Under the pieces are notes generated by a model, which saw only the letters and a list, made by a program, of their open reading frames with translations, ran no database searches and was not told the origin of the DNA. A DNA stretch of 64,000 bases, taken from the NCBI GenBank assembly GCA_963834135.1, contig CAWIAN010000007.1, forward strand, positions 434,001-498,000, in the 5' to 3' direction. This document shows, in pieces, positions 59,571-64,000 of the stretch. Source of the stretch: Bog-257 sp963834135. GTDB taxonomy: Bacteria > Acidobacteriota > Terriglobia > Terriglobales > Acidobacteriaceae. Both the position numbers and the translations under genes were made by a program. How positions within the stretch are numbered: position 1 is the stretch's first letter; each line of letters opens with the position of its first letter.

Positions 59571-60844
59571 ATGGTCGAACGACACGGCGCAATGCCAGAC
59601 CACGAGACCCCATACTGCAAGACACTACCGCCGGAAGCGTTGGTCAGCCGGATCGGGCTGAATGCCGCCAACTTCTTCCAGGCAGAAGCCGTCGGCGTAG
59701 TGTTGCCAGTGCTCAACGGCTTCTTGCGAGCTGCCGGCTGGCAATATGATTCTATCGGCTTCGCTACCGCTGCCGCGGGGCTAGGCACGCTTCTCTTTCA
59801 GACGCCCGCAGGCCTGTTGACCGACCGCATCAACGCCCGGCGAGCGCTCTTCGCCATCACCTGCGTTCTGACCGGCGCGTGCTTCGTGCTTCTGCCTGCG
59901 GCAGCGCACACTTTCACCGGAATACTCGGGTTGCTGTTCACGGCGGGAGCAGCGCAAAGCTTCTTTGCGCCGGTGCTGGCCGCGCTCGCTCTTTCGCTGG
60001 TGGGACATGCGCGGCTGGACAGGACGATTGGCGCCAACCAGAGCTGGAACCATGCCGGCAATATTGTGGCTGCGGTCGTCGGAATCGCCATCGTGGCGCA
60101 CTTCGGCCTGGCGGCGATCTTTTACGCTGTCGGAGTGAGTTCGGCGCTGGCGGCGGTCTCTGTGCTGATGATTCGCGCGCGTGATCTAAACCCACACCTC
60201 GCCACCGGCCGCACGGACAATCGTGAGGATGGCATTCCCATTCGAAAGTTGCTGCAGCAGCGTCCGATCGCGATGTTGTTTGTCGCTGTCGCGCTCTTCC
60301 ACTTTGCTAATGCGCCCATCCTGCCGGCGGTCGCGCTGTATGTGAAGAAGCTCGGCGGCTCGAACACGCTGATGACCGCAACCGTTCTGACTGCGCAAAG
60401 CGTGATGGTACCGGTATCTCTGGCTGCTGGTCGGCTGGCGGATCGCTGGGGACGAAAGCCGGTAATGGCCGATCGCCTTTTGGGTGCTGCCGTTGCGCAT
60501 ATCTGAGCTATGCCTTCGTACGCAGTCCGCAGGCACTGGTCGGATTGCAGACGCTGGACGGTATCGGTGCCGGAATTTATGGCGTAGCAATTGTCTCTAT
60601 GTCAGCCGATCTGACGCGTGGCCAGGGTGGCTTCAACACGTTGATGGGGTTGTTCGCCACCGCGCTCGCGGTTGGCGGAGTGGCGGGGCCGCTGATCACG
60701 GGTGTACTGATCCAGCGTCTGGGCTTCACGACGATGTTCGTTCTCTTTGCCGGCCTGGCGGTCGCGGGAGCCTTATGGTTCCAACTGATGGTGCCGGAGA
60801 CGGCGGCGCTGAAGCCCGCAGAGGTTACTCCGGCGGCTGCATGA
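59571..60844 (+). pseudogene. MFS transporter with two frameshifts
   Basis: The first frame (to 60506) covers about nine helices with LGTLLFQTPAGLLTDRINARRALF and ends SLAAGRLADRWGRKPVMADRLLG..., where homology stops. The last helices resume in another frame from about 60505 (FVRSPQALVGLQTLDGIGAGIYGVAIVSM) to 60844. Removing one base near 60466 gives MAIAFWVLPLRI, and one near 60490 rejoins SYAFVRS. Restored, it would be a normal MFS exporter of about 420 residues. Real decay or sequence error cannot be told apart here. Confidence 0.8.
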
Positions 60845-60960
60845 CCTTACCAAAGACAAGCGGAAATCACATCACAATTGCCTGTGAGCCATATCACTGA
60901 TTACTTGTGATGTCAGCGGTACAAGGGAAGCAAGGCTGCTCCCGCGGCCGCAGGTGCGTG

Positions 60961-61539
60961 ATGTCCGATTACATAATTTTCGCTATCTTTCCTTTTCTGC
61001 TGTTCTTTCTTGCCGCGACCCTGGTGACAGGTGCTCCGGTAGCGATGGCGCTGCAGGACTATTACAAAAATCGCGGCCGCAAGTCGGTGAAGTGCCCGGA
61101 AAACGGGCAGCCGGTCGATGTCGAGCTGGACAATGATTACGCCTTTCAGACATCGCTGCGCGGGCTCGAGCATTCTCGTTTGCAATCATGCTCACGCTGG
61201 CCCGAGAAGGGTGATTGCGGGCAGGAGTGCCTGGCACAGGTCGATCCTTCGCCGGAGAATCTGGAGCGGCTGCTTTTAAAGTGGAGCGACGGCAAAGTCT
61301 GCGCAAGTTGCACGCGAGCCATCGTCCCCGACGACTGGCGTCAGAGCAGGCTGGGCGTTCTCAGTGAAAATCATGAGCTCTTCGAGTTGCGCGATCTGCC
61401 AGCGGAGGAATTGCAGCCGGCCCTGGAACACTTGCGTCCGCTGTGCTGGAAGTGTCATCAGGAGGAGCGTACACGGCAGGCAGTGCCGCATCGCGTGTTC
61501 AAGGGCGAGCGGTTCGGTCTGGCCTCGCTGCACGACTGA
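60961..61539 (+). CDS. Membrane-anchored Cys-rich protein of unknown function
   Basis: 192 residues from the ATG at 60961, which opens an N-terminal membrane helix (MSDYIIFAIFPFLLFFLAATLVTG). The cytosolic or periplasmic part has several Cys pairs: CPENGQPVDVELD, CSRWPEKGDCGQEC, CASCTRA and CWKCHQEE. CASC and CWKC look like half-sites for zinc or another metal. No known domain was recognised. It follows the broken MFS gene on the same strand. Confidence 0.65.
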   Translation: MSDYIIFAIFPFLLFFLAATLVTGAPVAMALQDYYKNRGRKSVKCPENGQPVDVELDNDYAFQTSLRGLEHSRLQSCSRWPEKGDCGQECLAQVDPSPENLERLLLKWSDGKVCASCTRAIVPDDWRQSRLGVLSENHELFELRDLPAEELQPALEHLRPLCWKCHQEERTRQAVPHRVFKGERFGLASLHD

Positions 61540-61668
61540 TCCGGATATTTCGAAGGGGCCACTCCTTCAGGTGCGCCACACAAGTCCTTTTGCATGGTCT
61601 AGCCAGACGGCCTTCAGGCCGACGAGCGGCTCGCCTTCCTCTTCAAATCGCGGCTGAAATCAGGCCAG

Positions 61669-63198
61669 CTACTGCACCAACTCCGCCGTCCTTAGAAAAT
61701 CGTAATTGCCTGCCGGAGACAACTCGATGCCGTGCACCCGGTTGGTATGTACCAGCACATTGTCCAGATACCACAGATTAATGTAGGGCAAATCTTCCGC
61801 AAGGATCTGTTGCACTTCGTCGTAGATGACTTTGCGGCTGGCCTGGTCGAGAGTGCTGCGTCCCTGCTTGATCAGTTCGTCCACACGCGGGTTGGAGTAG
61901 AACGTCCGGTTCGCCCGCTTGGGTGCGAAGCTTGACGTGGCGAAGACATTCTCGAACATGTCGGGATCCTGGTTGCCGCCGATCCAGCGCAGTGAGTGAA
62001 TCTGGTACGCGCCTTTGGTTACGTCCGCCAGAAACGTCGCCGCTTCAAAAGAGCGGATGTCGAGTGCAATGCCGACGTCGCGAAGTTGCTGCTGAAGCAC
62101 TGCTGCCAACAATCGCGTCGATTCCTCGGTTGAAGTCTTCATGGTGATGTGGAAGCGTACGCCATTCTTCGCGGGATAGCCGGCTTCCTCGAGGAGTTGC
62201 CGCGCCTTCTCGGGGTCGTGCGGATAACGCGCCACGTCGCCGTCATAGGCCCAGTGTTGCGGCGGCAGAATGCTGTAGGCGGGGCGCGCCTCATCGCGCA
62301 GCAGGTAATGAATGATGGGCTGCGTGTTGATCGCGTACGCGATAGCGCGGCGCACGCGTACATCCTTGAGAATCGGATCGCGGAGGTTGAGCGCGATGTA
62401 GGCGTAGATCGTGCCCGACGCTTCCATCACGCCGAGGTTGGGATCGCGCTGGAGCGTGACCACTGTGTCGGCCGTCAGAGAATTGATGGCGACGTCGGCG
62501 CTTTGCTTGCGGAGTTCGAGTGCCCGGGTCGTGGAGTCGGGAATGACCTTGAATTCTACGCGAGGCAGCTTGGCCGGCGTGCTCCAGTAGTCGGGATTGC
62601 GCTCGACGATTACGTCTTTGTCCTGCTGCGCGCTGACGAAGCGGAACGGCCCGGTGCCAATCAGCTTGCGGTTGAAATCTTCGCCGCTGCCGTAGGGGAC
62701 AATGCCTGCCGCGCCGGAGAGATTCCACAACAGCGACGCGTACGGCTGCTTGAGATGGAAGATGACGGTGTCGTCGTCAGGCGCGTCGATGTGGCTAACC
62801 TGAGCGAAGGTTCCCGCCTTCGGACTGCGGATTTTGCCATTGATCAGCGAGTCGAAGGTCCACTTCACATCGCGAGAGGTGAGCGGCTGGCCGTTGTGAA
62901 AGCGCACGCCGTGATGCAAATGGAAAACGTAGGTCAGCGGATCCGGAATCTCCCAGCTGTCGGCGAGTTCGGGTTGCAGGTTGAAATGATCGTCGTGGCG
63001 CAGAAGCGAGTCGAAGAGCAGCTCGTCGATGCGTTGCGATTGCCCGTCAACGCCGACACGGGGGTCGAGGTTGATGGGGCTGCTCTCGATGATCATCACT
63101 AGCGTGTTGGGATCGGGCTTGTGCGAGCAGGCGGAAAGAACCAGCACGCAGAAGAGCATCACCACGGAGGGCACAGAGAAGAGCGAAGGCCATTTCAC
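61669..63198 (-). CDS. Peptide/oligopeptide-binding lipoprotein (SBP_bac_5), start inside repeats
   Basis: About 509 residues from a GTG at 63198, which gives a normal lipoprotein signal (MKWPSLFSVPSVVMLFCVLVLSAC, lipobox LSAC). The mature protein is a class C binding protein: LDPRVGVDGQSQRIDELLFDSLLRHD, HHGVRFHNGQPLTSRDVKWTFDS, RRAIAYAINTQPIIHYL. It binds peptides, or possibly nickel or opines, for an ABC importer whose membrane parts are not in the window. Most longer in-frame starts lie in family D repeat sequence (FTTEAQRHRGE-type peptides), so they are spurious. No RBS is clear. Confidence 0.85.
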   Translation of the reverse strand: MKWPSLFSVPSVVMLFCVLVLSACSHKPDPNTLVMIIESSPINLDPRVGVDGQSQRIDELLFDSLLRHDDHFNLQPELADSWEIPDPLTYVFHLHHGVRFHNGQPLTSRDVKWTFDSLINGKIRSPKAGTFAQVSHIDAPDDDTVIFHLKQPYASLLWNLSGAAGIVPYGSGEDFNRKLIGTGPFRFVSAQQDKDVIVERNPDYWSTPAKLPRVEFKVIPDSTTRALELRKQSADVAINSLTADTVVTLQRDPNLGVMEASGTIYAYIALNLRDPILKDVRVRRAIAYAINTQPIIHYLLRDEARPAYSILPPQHWAYDGDVARYPHDPEKARQLLEEAGYPAKNGVRFHITMKTSTEESTRLLAAVLQQQLRDVGIALDIRSFEAATFLADVTKGAYQIHSLRWIGGNQDPDMFENVFATSSFAPKRANRTFYSNPRVDELIKQGRSTLDQASRKVIYDEVQQILAEDLPYINLWYLDNVLVHTNRVHGIELSPAGNYDFLRTAELVQ

Positions 63199-63388
63199 CA
63201 CGGAGGCACGGAGGCACGGAGAGGCTTTGGATTTGAGGTCCTGAACCGCATGGGCTGCGAAGCGATCGGAGAAGTTGGACATCAGCACATTGAGAGCACG
63301 ACACGGACGCTGTAATGCGGTCATGCTTCGCCCTGCTGTTTTTCTAGCCCGACTTTCTCCTCTGTGTCTCTGTGCCTCTGTGGTGAAG
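63193..63388. repeat. Inverted family D repeats over the start of the peptide-binding lipoprotein gene
   Basis: TTCACCACGGAGGCACGGAG at 63193-63212 (with a tandem GGCACGGAG) is mirrored by CTCTGTGCCTCTGTGGTGAA at 63369-63388. A further partial copy, ATCACCACGGAGGGCACAGA, lies at 63158-63177 inside the signal peptide codons. Confidence 0.65.
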
Positions 63389-63433
63389 AGGTTCTTCTCG
63401 CCGCGGTCTATATTCGCCGTGCTGCCAGGAACG

Positions 63434-64000
63434 CTACGCATAGCTGACCTTGCCGAGAATCGCGGGCCGTTCCGCGCCGGTTGCGGAAGGCACGTTGGAC
63501 GGCAATCTTCGCCAGGTCTGATAAGCCAGAAGCGCGAACGCCGCAGCTTCCTTTGCTTCCGACGGCATCCCCAAGTCGTCAGTGGTGCGCACGCGAATCT
63601 TCAGTGGGGCAAGCTCTTCGCGGATCATCGCCATTAGCGTGGCATTTTTCGTCCCTCCTCCGGACGCGACGAACTCACGGAATCGCGCCGGTGGCTCGAC
63701 CAGCGGCAGCACAAACTTGCGAACCGCAATGCCGATGGACCGCGCGGTGAGTGCGGTTGCTGTAGCCACGATGTCATTCTCGTCGGCGCGCCGGCAGAGG
63801 CGAAGAAAATCGCGCACGAACTCGCGGCCAAACTGTTCGCGTCCGGCCGTCTTCGGCGGCTTCTGCCGAAAATAACGGTTACGCAGACAATCCTGGAGCA
63901 CGCGCTCGATCGGCTCGCCGCGCGCGGCCAAGCGTCCGTTGCGGTCGTAGGGCTTGTCGAAGAGATGCTCGGTAACGGCGTCAATCACCATGTTGCCGGG
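63434..64000 (-). CDS. anmK: Anhydro-N-acetylmuramic acid kinase, C-terminal part (runs off the window)
   Basis: The last 188 codons of AnmK. PGNMVIDA at the window edge is the end of the DTGPGN motif that binds the sugar acid. VATATALTARSIGIAVRKFV, FVASGGGTKNATLM and MPSEAKEAAAFALLA are typical of the family's C-terminal half. The enzyme phosphorylates recycled 1,6-anhydro-MurNAc from cell wall turnover. The frame is open to the last base, so the gene continues beyond the window. The stop lies 235 bases upstream of the lipoprotein start. Confidence 0.9.
   Translation of the reverse strand, partial: PGNMVIDAVTEHLFDKPYDRNGRLAARGEPIERVLQDCLRNRYFRQKPPKTAGREQFGREFVRDFLRLCRRADENDIVATATALTARSIGIAVRKFVLPLVEPPARFREFVASGGGTKNATLMAMIREELAPLKIRVRTTDDLGMPSEAKEAAAFALLAYQTWRRLPSNVPSATGAERPAILGKVSYA

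Overview
The window is GC-rich, densely coded bacterial chromosome. Its gene content points to an Acidobacteriota lineage, probably near Koribacter/Terriglobia. The signs are three tandem GloVer-repeat secreted proteins, an ECF sigma factor coupled to a TonB-domain protein, a secretin with an N-terminal TPR part, a hopanoid-type HpnB glycosyltransferase, MacB-type exporters, and a heavy load of short palindromic intergenic repeats. This assignment is inference from gene families; no rRNA lies in the window. I saw no tRNA, CRISPR array or prophage.

Layout. 1-5 kb: a partial STAS gene, a membrane protein, then a three-gene operon (unknown helical protein, P-loop ATPase, bacterial dynamin-like GTPase) whose first start codon and ribosome binding site sit in a hairpin. 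5-14 kb: LssY-domain protein, secretin, HAD phosphatase, Q/S/T-rich secreted protein, pyruvoyl arginine decarboxylase, gluconokinase, AsmA-like protein. 14-22 kb (minus strand): HpnB, two FtsX-type permeases, their ATPase, a RAYT transposase bracketed by inverted palindromes, a small membrane protein and a membrane fusion protein. The RAYT unit lies inside what looks like one efflux operon. 22-32 kb: secreted proteins, a broken CmcI-like gene, AlkA-like glycosylase, TlpA-like thioredoxin, fatty acid desaturase and a secreted HExxH protein. 32-42 kb: guaA (frameshifted as given), a DUF4145-charged rod-TM-TPR protein, a MarR regulator, the GloVer trio, and the TonB/ECF sigma pair. 42-54 kb: proline dehydrogenase, amino acid permease, two small exported or membrane proteins, metG, larC, argS. 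53-64 kb: a two-component system, recX, TolC-like protein, aldehyde dehydrogenase, STAS protein, a frameshifted MFS transporter, a Cys-rich membrane-anchored protein, a peptide-binding lipoprotein and the C-terminal part of AnmK.

The most striking signal is repeat biology. At least four interspersed families occur: (A) hairpins of the form GGGTGCCCC-arm-loop-arm-GTGGG; (B) RAYT-type palindromes (GGCACG...CGTGCC followed by CTGATACAAA); (C) GTCATCC(C/T)GAGC...GAGGGATCTGC or GAGTCGAAGGACC elements; (D) TTCACCACGGAGGCAC pieces found as inverted pairs. Family A and C copies lie in frame inside hpnB and argS, one family A copy is nested in a family C copy, one family A copy ends in a T run and looks like a terminator, and family D pieces cover the start of the peptide-binding lipoprotein gene.

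Several conserved genes (guaA, the exporter ATPase, the MFS transporter, the CmcI-like gene) carry single-base frameshifts. Because guaA is normally important and its downstream frame is fully conserved, at least some of these may be assembly errors rather than decay.
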